Assembly (NCBI GenBank): GCA_021414205.1 | Contig: JAIOOW010000002.1 | Span: 372,001-436,000, forward strand | DNA length: 64,000 nt | DNA from: Candidatus Anderseniibacteriota bacterium | GTDB lineage: Bacteria > Patescibacteria > Andersenbacteria > UBA10190 | Reading direction: 5' to 3' | In this document: piece after piece, positions 34,707-42,397 of the stretch | Numbering within the stretch: the first letter of the stretch is position 1 | Layout: each line of letters starts with the position of its first letter | Notes under the pieces: generated by a model | The model's database searches: none | What the model was told of the DNA's origin: nothing | What the model saw: only the letters and a program-made list of their open reading frames with translations | Program-made: the position numbers and the translations under genes

Positions 34707-35015
34707 TCACGAACCAAGTTCTACAAACACCAGCAACTCCTCCATATCGACGAAACGCTTTCCGATTGGCACTCCGCCATGATCTTCGCAGGAGTGAAAA
34801 AATCTCCTACTGAACTCTTCGGAAAATGCGCACGGAGCACTCCAACCACAAGCAACTCCGTCCGAACGATCACCGGTAAGTGCATCATGAAATCTCATAC
34901 AATGAAGCCCTTGCTCCTTGCACTGAGGACACACTATCGCAATGACGGACGTCGAACGATCGCATAGCACTTGTTGCTGAAACCGATTCAACGACGAAAT
35001 AATCAGAGTATCCAT
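34707..35015 (-). CDS. Hypothetical protein with CxxC motif (102 aa)
   Basis: The protein has 102 residues. It is preceded by AAAGGGCGG, a plausible ribosome-binding site. It contains CPQCKEQGLHCMRFHD (residues ~29-44) and further Cys and His residues (CGW, CAF, SCEDHGG) that could make a zinc site. The gene is second in a short unit behind a consensus promoter and ends at a terminator. No family recognised. Confidence 0.5.
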   Translation of the reverse strand: MDTLIISSLNRFQQQVLCDRSTSVIAIVCPQCKEQGLHCMRFHDALTGDRSDGVACGWSAPCAFSEEFSRRFFHSCEDHGGVPIGKRFVDMEELLVFVELGS

Positions 35016-35066
35016 AGGACACCGCCCTTTTCAGATGTTCAAGAAACTGAGCAACGAACGCCATTG

Positions 35067-35279
35067 CTAAAAATCAATTGTTCCAGTACCGCAAGGGTAA
35101 TGCCTTTCGAAAACCCGAATTCGTACACAACCAATTCCAAGGCAAACCCCTCGACGAGGCCCGAAGACCCTCCCGTACTTGAAGACTCTTCGAAAAACTC
35201 TTTTAACCTCTTCCACACAACCTTCCCAGACCACCAATAACGCCTCAAGAATGTTTTGCCGATCTTCCCTAGACAACAT
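35067..35279 (-). CDS. Hypothetical small protein (70 aa)
   Basis: The ATG at 35279 is preceded by GAGGG at a suitable distance. The N-terminal half is an amphipathic helix (EDRQNILEALLVVWEGCVEEVKR split at the Cys), the C-terminal half is basic and beta-like with several Cys residues. A longer version starting upstream is possible. A competing frame (35039-35248) is discussed among rejected items. A strong promoter lies upstream, so a transcript is likely, but which frame is translated is uncertain. Confidence 0.35.
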   Translation of the reverse strand: MLSREDRQNILEALLVVWEGCVEEVKRVFRRVFKYGRVFGPRRGVCLGIGCVRIRVFERHYPCGTGTIDF

Positions 35280-35367
35280 AAGCGCTACCCTCTTTCTTAC
35301 ACGCGTAAGTTGGAAAGAACCAACCATGCAACCAAATACAGAATTCAACACACATTTCCTGGTTTGT

Positions 35368-35396
35368 ATAGTACGCTTAAAAACGAAGGTTGTCAA
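35368..35396 (-). promoter_or_regulatory. Consensus promoter for the 35279-34707 unit
   Basis: TTGACA (35391-35396) and TACTAT (35368-35373) with exactly 17 nt between them on the minus strand. It is the best -35 box in the window. The leader would be about 80 nt before the ATG at 35279. Confidence 0.8.
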
Positions 35397-35434
35397 ATCT
35401 GTCTATTAGCCCCTTTTTTAGCTATAGTACCCAT

Positions 35435-37228
35435 ATGGACGAAAACGGCTTAAAAACACGCATTTCTGCGCTTCCGCAAGCTCCCGGCATCTATATATAT
35501 AAAGGTGCGAAAGGAGATATTTTATATGTAGGAAAAGCGAAGAATCTACGCTCGCGCGTACGCTCATACTTTGGAAAAAGTGCGGACTTAGGCCCTGCAA
35601 AAGAACGCATGGTCAGCCTGATCGCGGACATGGAAACCATTTCTACAGACACAGAGCTGGAGGCGCTGGTGCTGGAAGCAAACCTGATCCGCAAACATCA
35701 ACCTCCGTATAACGTTTTATTGCGCGATGACAAATATTATTTATTTATAAAAATTACAAAAGATATTCCGGCACGAATATTTCCTGTTCGAAAAATTATC
35801 CAAGACGGCTCAAAATATTTCGGCCCCTATTCTTCTGCCGCTTCCGTGCGCGGAACACTGAGACTCCTACGCAGAATATTTCCGTTCCGAGAAGAAAAGG
35901 ATCGGCCGAGAGATATTATATTTCCGCACGCACTGTTTCCAAGTCAAGAACAGGGACAATTAGATAGCGCTACCCAAGTCGCACGTTTCCTTAACGGCAA
36001 TCGGCAAGAAATCATAAAGACATTAGAAGATGGTATTGCTCATGCCGCTAATAATTTACAATACGAACAAGCAGCGCTGTTTCGAGACCAGTTGCAAGCA
36101 ATCATGCGACTGGAAGGTTCTCAAAAAGTATACCTCGCTCGAAAAGAATCATTCGACGTTATCAGTATTTGCCAAGCGCAACATCAAAGCGCAGGCAACG
36201 TGCTTCAAATTCGGGAGGGCAAACTCATTGGCAAACAAACATTCTTGCTTCGCCATCGATCAGCAACTTCAGCAGAAGATGTCCTCAGGCAATTTATTAT
36301 GCAGTACTACAGCGTTGCACAAGACATTCCAAAAACAATATATTTGCCCATCGCGCTCCCAGATGCGGATGTATTATCCGCGTGGATCGGAAACGAACAT
36401 GCGTTTCATGTTCCCGTTCGTGGTAATAAAAAGCAATTGCTCAAAATGGGCGAGCTCAATGCAAAAAATCTATTGCGAGAAGAGGAAGTGGAAACGCAGA
36501 CTACAAGCGCTTCAAAAGAGGCTCTCCATGCTCTCCTTGCCGCAATTCACTTAGGCCATCTCACTGAGCAGGCAAAAACTATCAACAAGCAAATTCGCAT
36601 CGAGACATACGACATATCAAACACGCAGGGCACATTAGCAACAGCATCTATGGTGGTATTTATCGATGGGGTGCCAGCGAAAGACCAATACAGAAAATTT
36701 AAAATCAGGCTCAACGCCGATCTCGCGCCGCAGCAGCACAAGTCAAACGACTTCGCCATGCTTGAAGAAACGCTGACTCGCAGACTAGCTCGGAGCGCAT
36801 CTGGAGACTGGCCTCTGCCCGACCTCATTATAATAGATGGTGGAAAAGGGCAGCTATCATCTTCTCAGAAAGCATTGAAAAGATCCGGCCTCGACATTCC
36901 TATGATATCCATAGCAAAGAGAGAAGAAGAATTATTTCTCCCAAGCAATCCAACACCAATACTGCTTCCATATAACTCCCCCGCACTGTACTTGATTCAG
37001 CGCATGCGCGATGAAGCGCATCGATTCACCATTACATTTCATAGAAGTTTGCGGAGCAAGGAACAGATCAAATCAGCACTAGACGATATTACAGGCATAG
37101 GACCAAAAACAAAAAAAGCATTGCTTCAGAAATTCGGATCGGTTGCAGGCATTAAAAAAGCACCGGATAAAGATATTGAAGAATTGCTGGGAAAGAAAAA
37201 AACAAGCCTACTACGAGAACAGCTATAA
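35435..37228 (+). CDS. uvrC: Excinuclease ABC subunit C
   Basis: The protein has 597 residues from MDENG. It makes both incisions in nucleotide excision repair. The GIY-YIG domain starts the protein (PGIYIYKGAKGDILYVGKA, residues ~13-31). LRSRVRSYF, an UVR helix-hairpin (~200-235), the RNase H-like endonuclease half (ETYDISNTQGT with the catalytic Asp, IIIDGGKGQL) and C-terminal helix-hairpin-helix motifs (DDITGIGPKTKKALLQKFGS) follow. A TATAGT box (35423-35428) lies 6 nt before the ATG, so the start is firm and the mRNA leaderless. It is divergent from the 35279-34707 unit and near uvrA. Confidence 0.97.
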   Translation: MDENGLKTRISALPQAPGIYIYKGAKGDILYVGKAKNLRSRVRSYFGKSADLGPAKERMVSLIADMETISTDTELEALVLEANLIRKHQPPYNVLLRDDKYYLFIKITKDIPARIFPVRKIIQDGSKYFGPYSSAASVRGTLRLLRRIFPFREEKDRPRDIIFPHALFPSQEQGQLDSATQVARFLNGNRQEIIKTLEDGIAHAANNLQYEQAALFRDQLQAIMRLEGSQKVYLARKESFDVISICQAQHQSAGNVLQIREGKLIGKQTFLLRHRSATSAEDVLRQFIMQYYSVAQDIPKTIYLPIALPDADVLSAWIGNEHAFHVPVRGNKKQLLKMGELNAKNLLREEEVETQTTSASKEALHALLAAIHLGHLTEQAKTINKQIRIETYDISNTQGTLATASMVVFIDGVPAKDQYRKFKIRLNADLAPQQHKSNDFAMLEETLTRRLARSASGDWPLPDLIIIDGGKGQLSSSQKALKRSGLDIPMISIAKREEELFLPSNPTPILLPYNSPALYLIQRMRDEAHRFTITFHRSLRSKEQIKSALDDITGIGPKTKKALLQKFGSVAGIKKAPDKDIEELLGKKKTSLLREQL

Positions 37229-37232
37229 ATTT

Positions 37233-37269
37233 TCAAAAAAAATACTGCCGCAGAATTACCTGACGGCAG
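37233..37269 (-). terminator. Terminator after the 45-aa gene
   Basis: A hairpin of CTGCCGCAG with CTGACGGCAG (37245-37269). On the minus strand it is followed by TATTTTTTTTG. It lies 1 nt beyond the stop codon at 37271 and close to the uvrC stop. Confidence 0.8.
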
Positions 37270-37270
37270 C

Positions 37271-37408
37271 TTACTTGGAATTCTTAAATCTTTTTTCAGC
37301 GGGGGCGGCCATGTAGTCCAAGAACATACAGGACCACATATACAGAATAACGATCACGTATATAGCTAGTACGGCAACACCCCAAAAAAACTTGCCGATC
37401 TTCTCCAT
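37271..37408 (-). CDS. Small single-helix membrane protein (45 aa)
   Basis: The frame encodes 45 residues: MEKIGKFFWG, one membrane helix of about 20 residues ending in MWSCMFL, then a polar tail (APAEKRFKNSK). It has the strongest Shine-Dalgarno sequence in the window, GGAGGTGAT directly before the ATG. The stop codon of the upstream small gene lies within that ribosome-binding site, so the two are coupled. A terminator follows immediately. No family recognised. Confidence 0.7.
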   Translation of the reverse strand: MEKIGKFFWGVAVLAIYVIVILYMWSCMFLDYMAAPAEKRFKNSK

Positions 37409-37409
37409 A

Positions 37410-37520
37410 TCACCTCCCAACAAACCGGGCTCCGATCATAATGAGGACCACTAAGAAAAGCGATCCGCCCATTGCAATCAGCGAGTCTCTATCTACGGAA
37501 AACCCTCTCCAAAATTTCAC
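37410..37520 (-). CDS. Small membrane protein (about 36 aa), coupled to the 45-aa gene
   Basis: A GTG at 37518-37520 is preceded by GGGGGAT. From it the frame encodes about 36 residues: KFWRGFSVDRDSLIAMGG and a hydrophobic C-terminal helix ending IGARFVGR. The frame stays open further upstream, with ATGs at about 37580 and 37630, so a longer form of 57-73 residues is possible. Its TGA lies in the ribosome-binding site of the next gene. The protein is a plausible partner of the 45-aa protein. Confidence 0.45.
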   Translation of the reverse strand: MKFWRGFSVDRDSLIAMGGSLFLVVLIMIGARFVGR

Positions 37521-37650
37521 GGCATCCCCCAAGAAAAGAACACACTTCGAACCAGTTGCGACATGCAACAAGAACACATAGTTGCCCATATAGTCCATAT
37601 TGTCAAGTTGACTTACGGTAACATCTTCCATACCGTAAACAAGTACCCAT

Positions 37651-37866
37651 ATGATTTGGTTAAATATTCTTTTTATTGCAATCTCCATTGCGCTCACCAT
37701 AGCCATCCTGCTGCAAAGCAGCTCTACTGGCTTAGGTTCTGCATTTGGCGGCGGAACAGAAGGGTTTTATGTCCGCAGAGGAAGCGAGAAGCGTTTATTT
37801 CAGGCCACAATTATTCTTTCCGTTCTATTTTTCGTTACCGCACTGGCCCATTTATTCGTACAGTAA
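37651..37866 (+). CDS. secG: Preprotein translocase subunit SecG
   Basis: The protein has 71 residues. Helix one (LNILFIAISIALTIAILLQ) is followed by SSSTGLGSAFGGG and RRGSEKRLFQATIILSV, the classical SecG pattern with two helices. It is an accessory part of the SecYEG channel. It is the first gene of a run with a pilin-like protein and a substrate-binding protein. Confidence 0.93.
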   Translation: MIWLNILFIAISIALTIAILLQSSSTGLGSAFGGGTEGFYVRRGSEKRLFQATIILSVLFFVTALAHLFVQ

Positions 37867-37867
37867 T

Positions 37868-38368
37868 ATGCGATACGCACCCGTTGCGATTGCCCTCATA
37901 CTCCTGGCAATAGGAGGTTTTGCGCTTATACATAAGGAAGATCAGCAAGCACGAGATACTATCAGGAAACATCACTTAGCGGACATAGAAACTGCTCTCG
38001 AGCTTGCAAAAAAGCAGCATGGGCAATTCCCTCCTTACGACCAGCTCACATGGTGCGGAGTTATTAGCGACCCAGCAAACAAAGACGTGCAAGCAGAAAT
38101 CGAAGCGCCATTACGGCAATCAGTAGATAAATATGCAAACCTCGAAAAGCCTTTCCCAACCGACCCGAACAACTCTAGTAAAAACTATTATTATTGGAAG
38201 CGAAGTCCGGACATGTTCGAGCTGTATTCCATTTTAGAGGCTGCCCCGACAGGAGATCGCAACACTTTTTCCTGCCCAACGGGTTTGCACGATACATATG
38301 ATTACGGTATTTCGTCAATATTGCGCGAAGGCGATAATGGGTCAACAATAGAAAACTCACCTCTATGA
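37868..38368 (+). CDS. Membrane-anchored pilin/pseudopilin-like protein
   Basis: The protein has 166 residues; its ATG comes 1 nt after the secG stop. One N-terminal helix (APVAIALILLAIGGFALI) is followed by DTIRKHHLADIETALELAKKQHGQFPP. The pattern of a helix with ARDTIR..DI..AL and a G-x-[FY]-P motif resembles pseudopilin-type proteins of this group of bacteria, but the GFTLIE processing site is missing. Two Cys residues (TWCG and FSCP) may form a disulfide. It overlaps the next gene by ATGA. Function unknown. Confidence 0.55.
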   Translation: MRYAPVAIALILLAIGGFALIHKEDQQARDTIRKHHLADIETALELAKKQHGQFPPYDQLTWCGVISDPANKDVQAEIEAPLRQSVDKYANLEKPFPTDPNNSSKNYYYWKRSPDMFELYSILEAAPTGDRNTFSCPTGLHDTYDYGISSILREGDNGSTIENSPL

Positions 38369-40068
38369 TCATTGATCGCATTCGAATGTGGTGGAATACC
38401 ATATACGCGCACATGTCCGGCAAGGAACGTGGTTTGTTCCTCCTATTCGGCTTCATACTCCTTATAGCACTTCTCCTTGGTATTACCGGGTACGTCCAAA
38501 AACATAGCTCATATCTCCCCCAAGAAGGTGGGATGTATAGCGAAGCAGTTGTTGGGCAACCGAGGTATATCAATCCGGTTCTGGCAAGCAGCAGCGACGT
38601 GGATAGCGACATCTCTCGATTGGTATATTCCTCATTATTCAAGCTGGATTCAGATTTGCACCTGAAAAATGACCTCGCAGAAAGCTACGAAGTATCAACA
38701 GACAATAAAACATACACGGTTCACATAAAGCACAATGTGCAGTGGAGCGACGGAAAGCCACTGACTGCAGACGACGTAATCTTTACTATTCAAAGCATTC
38801 AAAATTCGCAATACGCCTCCCCTCTCGCGCCTTCGTTTCAAGGGGTACAGGTACAAAAAATCGACGATTACACCGTTTCGTTTCAATTACAACAAACCAC
38901 GTACGCGCCATTTTTATCTAATCTAACAGTTGGCATTGCTCCAAAACACGTATGGGAAAATATTCCGCCGAAAAGCATGGGGCTCGCAGAACAGGAATTA
39001 AAGCCTGTGGGATCCGGACCGTACAAATTCCAAGAACTTGTTACTAAGAAAAAAACGGGCGAGGCAACATCAATCAGACTCACTCGCAACACAAACTACT
39101 ACGGAACACGCCCATACATAACAACTATTTTATTTACATTCTTCAACACCCACGAAGACGCCATCTCGGCGCTTACATCGGGAAAAGTTGACGGCATCAG
39201 CTATTTGCCAGTCTCCCTTCTTTCTAATGTTCAACATCACCCATCGCTTGCAATTCACAAGCTTCTTCTTCCGCAATACTTCGCACTCTTCTTTAATGCG
39301 AATAAAAATGCTGCCCTCGGAGATGCTGGCGTGCGTGCAGCACTGGCACTGGCAACCGATAGAACTGCCATCATCCAAGATGCGCTACAAGGCGAAGCAG
39401 AATTTATGGGAACACCTATCCCATCCGGAAACTTTGACTTCTCAGATGTCAAAAACCCAGTATTCGACATTCAAAAGGCGCAACAAAATCTCGATGATGC
39501 CGGATGGAAATTAAATACGCAAGATGGAACAAGGTCCAAGGATGGCAAACAGCTCCATGTAACGATCACCACGACCGATTGGCCGGAATACATTAAAACC
39601 GCACAACTCATTCAGCGCCAATGGAAGCAAGCAGGTGTTCAAGTTGATATCAACTCAGTTTCAACCTCAACAATCCAGCAAACGGTCGTAAATGCAAGAG
39701 ACTACGAAATATTGCTATATGGAGAAAACCTTTCCGCAGACCCTGATCCATATTCATTCTGGCATTCAACACAAGTGAAGAGCCCGGGGCTCAACCTATC
39801 TTTATTGCAAGACAAAGATACCGACAAGTACTTGGAACAGGCACGAAAAGCAACGGACGCATCGCAGCGCCAAGAAGCGCTCCATGCATTCGTCCAACGG
39901 TTCCTCGATATCAATCCTGCCATTATCCTGTATCGTCCATACTATTTATTTGTGAACAAAAGCAATGTCCAAGGATCATCTATTACAAACGGCGCATTGC
40001 CATCCGACAGATTCAACGATATCGAACACTGGTACGTCCAAACAAAGCGTGTGTGGAATACAAAATAA
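38365..40068 (+). CDS. ABC-type peptide/solute-binding protein (SBP family 5)
   Basis: The protein has 567 residues. A cytoplasmic stretch and a membrane helix (~residues 25-45) anchor it instead of a lipobox. The mature part has the family 5 pattern: NPVLASSSDVDSDISRLVYSSLFKLD, YTVHIKHNVQWSDGKPLTADDVIFTI, GSGPYKFQE and a C-terminal NPAIILYRPYYLF. Such proteins bind oligopeptides or nickel complexes for ABC importers. No permease or ATPase is nearby. Its start overlaps the previous stop by 4 nt (ATGA). Confidence 0.88.
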   Translation: MIIDRIRMWWNTIYAHMSGKERGLFLLFGFILLIALLLGITGYVQKHSSYLPQEGGMYSEAVVGQPRYINPVLASSSDVDSDISRLVYSSLFKLDSDLHLKNDLAESYEVSTDNKTYTVHIKHNVQWSDGKPLTADDVIFTIQSIQNSQYASPLAPSFQGVQVQKIDDYTVSFQLQQTTYAPFLSNLTVGIAPKHVWENIPPKSMGLAEQELKPVGSGPYKFQELVTKKKTGEATSIRLTRNTNYYGTRPYITTILFTFFNTHEDAISALTSGKVDGISYLPVSLLSNVQHHPSLAIHKLLLPQYFALFFNANKNAALGDAGVRAALALATDRTAIIQDALQGEAEFMGTPIPSGNFDFSDVKNPVFDIQKAQQNLDDAGWKLNTQDGTRSKDGKQLHVTITTTDWPEYIKTAQLIQRQWKQAGVQVDINSVSTSTIQQTVVNARDYEILLYGENLSADPDPYSFWHSTQVKSPGLNLSLLQDKDTDKYLEQARKATDASQRQEALHAFVQRFLDINPAIILYRPYYLFVNKSNVQGSSITNGALPSDRFNDIEHWYVQTKRVWNTK

Positions 40069-40112
40069 TTTGTATACTAGAATAATCATTTTATTCATAA
40101 CAACGTATTCAT

Positions 40113-41099
40113 ATGCATGAAGAAATGCGAGATATTATTTTGCACCAAGGGAATCAAATTCGCCATAGCCTCGAAGTAAATAAAAATGTTCGCGTTGAGG
40201 GCGATTTTGATTCCATTCTACTGGCAGGCATGGGCGGCAGCGGACATCCGGGCGACTTGCTCAACGCGCTTCATCTTACAACTGTTCCTCTCACCGTTCA
40301 CAGAAGCTACGACCTACCTCACATATTCGGAAAGAACCCCCTCACTGTTATCAGCTCGTATTCCGGAAACACGGAGGAAGCATTGTCTGCATATCAAGAT
40401 TCTAAAAAAGCAAATAAGAAAATTCTCGCAAACACATCTGGGGGCAAATTGCTCGATTGGGCTAAACAAGACGCCGCTCCTGTGAGTCTCATCGACTATC
40501 CCGGCATGCAGCCGCGACACACGCTGTTCGCCAGCTTCACCGGCCTTGCATGTGCGCTCGCCAATTCTGGCCTCGCAAAAGATATATCTTCCGAACTCCT
40601 TAAAACAGCAGACATGATAGATTCGGTTGTCGCTGAAACAGAGGCTCCCGCAAAGGCTCTTGCAGACTCTTTAGTGAAAAAGACTCCCGTATTTTATGCA
40701 TCAGACACGCTTGCCTTCGGTGCAAAGAATACAAAGATTCAAACAAACGAAAACGCAAAGACGGCAGCATTTTGGAACGAATTCCCAGAAATGAACCATA
40801 ATGAAATGGTTGGCATGACGCAGCCGCAAGCAGTATTTCATGCAGTATTTTTTACGTCAGATACTGACCATAAGCAAGTAAAGCTGCGCATGCAAGTAAC
40901 CAACGAAATGTATGAGGCATGGGGCGTACCAGTAACTGAAATTCCTGTTCTCGGATCCAATCAATTAGAACAGTTATCTTATATAGTTATTTTTGGCCTT
41001 TGGACAACATACCACCTAGCGCTGAATTACGGAGTTGATCCGATTCCCGTCAAAGGCGTAGAGGACTTCAAAAAGAAACTTGCTGAATTGACCATATAG
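40113..41099 (+). CDS. Bifunctional phosphoglucose/phosphomannose isomerase
   Basis: The protein has 328 residues, as expected for the SIS-domain PGI/PMI family. LLAGMGGSGHPGDLL starts the first SIS domain, SSYSGNTEEAL is the sugar-phosphate loop, and NEFPEMNHNEMVG carries the catalytic Glu/His. It interconverts glucose-6-P or mannose-6-P with fructose-6-P. It links the glucan-derived glucose-6-phosphate to glycolysis. A TATACT box lies in the 44-nt upstream gap. Confidence 0.9.
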   Translation: MHEEMRDIILHQGNQIRHSLEVNKNVRVEGDFDSILLAGMGGSGHPGDLLNALHLTTVPLTVHRSYDLPHIFGKNPLTVISSYSGNTEEALSAYQDSKKANKKILANTSGGKLLDWAKQDAAPVSLIDYPGMQPRHTLFASFTGLACALANSGLAKDISSELLKTADMIDSVVAETEAPAKALADSLVKKTPVFYASDTLAFGAKNTKIQTNENAKTAAFWNEFPEMNHNEMVGMTQPQAVFHAVFFTSDTDHKQVKLRMQVTNEMYEAWGVPVTEIPVLGSNQLEQLSYIVIFGLWTTYHLALNYGVDPIPVKGVEDFKKKLAELTI

Positions 41100-41117
41100 C
41101 CAGTAGGCTACTGGGAG

Positions 41118-41201
41118 GTCGGAGTGGCGGAATTGGTATACGCGTACGCTTCAGGAGCGTATGGCTTCACAGCCTTGAGGGTTCAAGTCCCTCCTTCGAC
41201 A
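41118..41201 (+). tRNA. tRNA-Leu (anticodon CAG)
   Basis: The 84-nt gene has acceptor stem GTCGGAG/CTTCGAC, a class II variable arm (TGGCTTCACAGCC) and anticodon loop TTCAGGA with anticodon CAG. CCA is not encoded. It lies 18 nt after the isomerase gene and its 3' stem contains a possible -35 box for the next gene. Confidence 0.95.
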
Positions 41202-41230
41202 CAATAGAAAAGCTAGTATACGATCAAAAT

Positions 41231-42328
41231 ATGAAACACATATCTTTTTTGTTCGTAGTAGTAGCACTATGCGGCTTTATTTCATCAGCACAATACGCAA
41301 GCGCATCCGCCCCAACATGTAATGGCCAGACAGCGACAGTATATGTAGATAGCGGAGTTATTGTTGGTGGACCAAATAACGGCTCCGCATACACCGGAAC
41401 ACTTACTGCAAATACAGCTTCAGTAATTGTAGGGACAAGTGGAGATGACACTATTATAGGAAGTGGCTTAGCAGATACTATCTGTGCAGGCGACGGAAAC
41501 GATACGATCGATGGCGGAGCCGGAACAGATAAAATAGCATTTTCAACAAATAGCGATACGAGTGGAATTACGATTTCTGTAACTGGAAGTAATTCCGGAA
41601 GCATTGCCACAGCAACCGGAACATCAACATTTACCAGAGCAGAAAGTTTCGTGGGAACATCGTACGATGACACATTCGCATTCGGAACAAGCGGATCGTT
41701 AACAGGAGCCCTAGATGGTGCAGACGGAGCGGATACTGCAGACTATAGCGCTCGAACTAGCGCTGTAAGCCTCAATATGATTACAAAAGCCTTCACCAGC
41801 ATTGCGGGAGCAGTCACTAATATAGAAAACGCGATCGGCGGATCTGGAGCCGACACTATTGTTGGAAACAGTGCCGACAACACGCTCACAGGGAATGCTG
41901 GCAACGATATCATGTTTGGTCAAGATGGCGCGGACACCATCAACGGCGGAGCTGGCAAGGATATTATTATCGGGGGAAAGGGTGCAGACACGATCGTTGC
42001 AGACAGCTCCTCAACTGGCGATATCATGATTGCCGATGAAACATCATATTCCAATAGTTCTACAGTGAACACATCTGCCCTCTCAGCAATTCGAACAGAA
42101 TGGGCACTCACATCTACCTCCTACGCAAATCGAGTGGCGCATATTCAAGGGACTCTTGCAGGAGGATTAAACGGAACATATCAACTAAAGACATCTACAC
42201 TACAAGCAGATAGTGATTCGGACTCGATGGACGGAAATAGTTCATCAGTAAAAAATTGGTATATCTTAAATACTGCACTCGACAGTCTCGCAAATTCATT
42301 TGCTGGCGAAACTGTGACAAATATATAA
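41231..42328 (+). CDS. Secreted RTX-repeat protein 1
   Basis: The protein has 365 residues. A Sec signal peptide (residues ~1-25, ending YASASA) precedes a segment with CNGQTATVYVDSGVIVGG. Several RTX nonapeptides follow: GTSGDDTIIGSGLADTI, GDGNDTIDGG, GNAGNDIMFG, GGAGKDIIIGG. These normally form a calcium-filled beta-roll. The usual C-terminal type I secretion signal is not evident; a Sec route is indicated. TACGAT (41219-41224) lies 6 nt before the ATG, and a possible -35 TTCGAC lies in tRNA-Leu. It is paralogous to the N-terminal part of the next protein. Ligand or enzyme activity is not seen. Confidence 0.8.
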   Translation: MKHISFLFVVVALCGFISSAQYASASAPTCNGQTATVYVDSGVIVGGPNNGSAYTGTLTANTASVIVGTSGDDTIIGSGLADTICAGDGNDTIDGGAGTDKIAFSTNSDTSGITISVTGSNSGSIATATGTSTFTRAESFVGTSYDDTFAFGTSGSLTGALDGADGADTADYSARTSAVSLNMITKAFTSIAGAVTNIENAIGGSGADTIVGNSADNTLTGNAGNDIMFGQDGADTINGGAGKDIIIGGKGADTIVADSSSTGDIMIADETSYSNSSTVNTSALSAIRTEWALTSTSYANRVAHIQGTLAGGLNGTYQLKTSTLQADSDSDSMDGNSSSVKNWYILNTALDSLANSFAGETVTNI

Positions 42329-42348
42329 GAGACGCTCCCCAAATACCA

Positions 42349-42380
42349 AAACAGCCGCATCATCCCGATACGGCTGTTTT
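42349..42380 (+). terminator. Terminator between the RTX genes
   Basis: AAACAGCCG/CGGCTGTTT stem with a 13-nt loop, followed by TACTG. It separates RTX1 from RTX2, which has its own TATAGT box. Confidence 0.7.
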
Positions 42381-42397
42381 ACTGTATAGTATGGAGT

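Noticed and set aside
35039..35248. 69-aa minus-strand frame overlapping 35067-35279
   Set aside because: It begins with TTG and has no ribosome-binding site, whereas the other frame has an ATG after GAGGG. Translation of this frame cannot be excluded.
35390..35428. TTGTCA with TATAGT as the uvrC promoter
   Set aside because: The distance is 27 nt, too long. TATAGT alone is a good leaderless -10 box; the TTGTCA belongs to the minus-strand TTGACA promoter.
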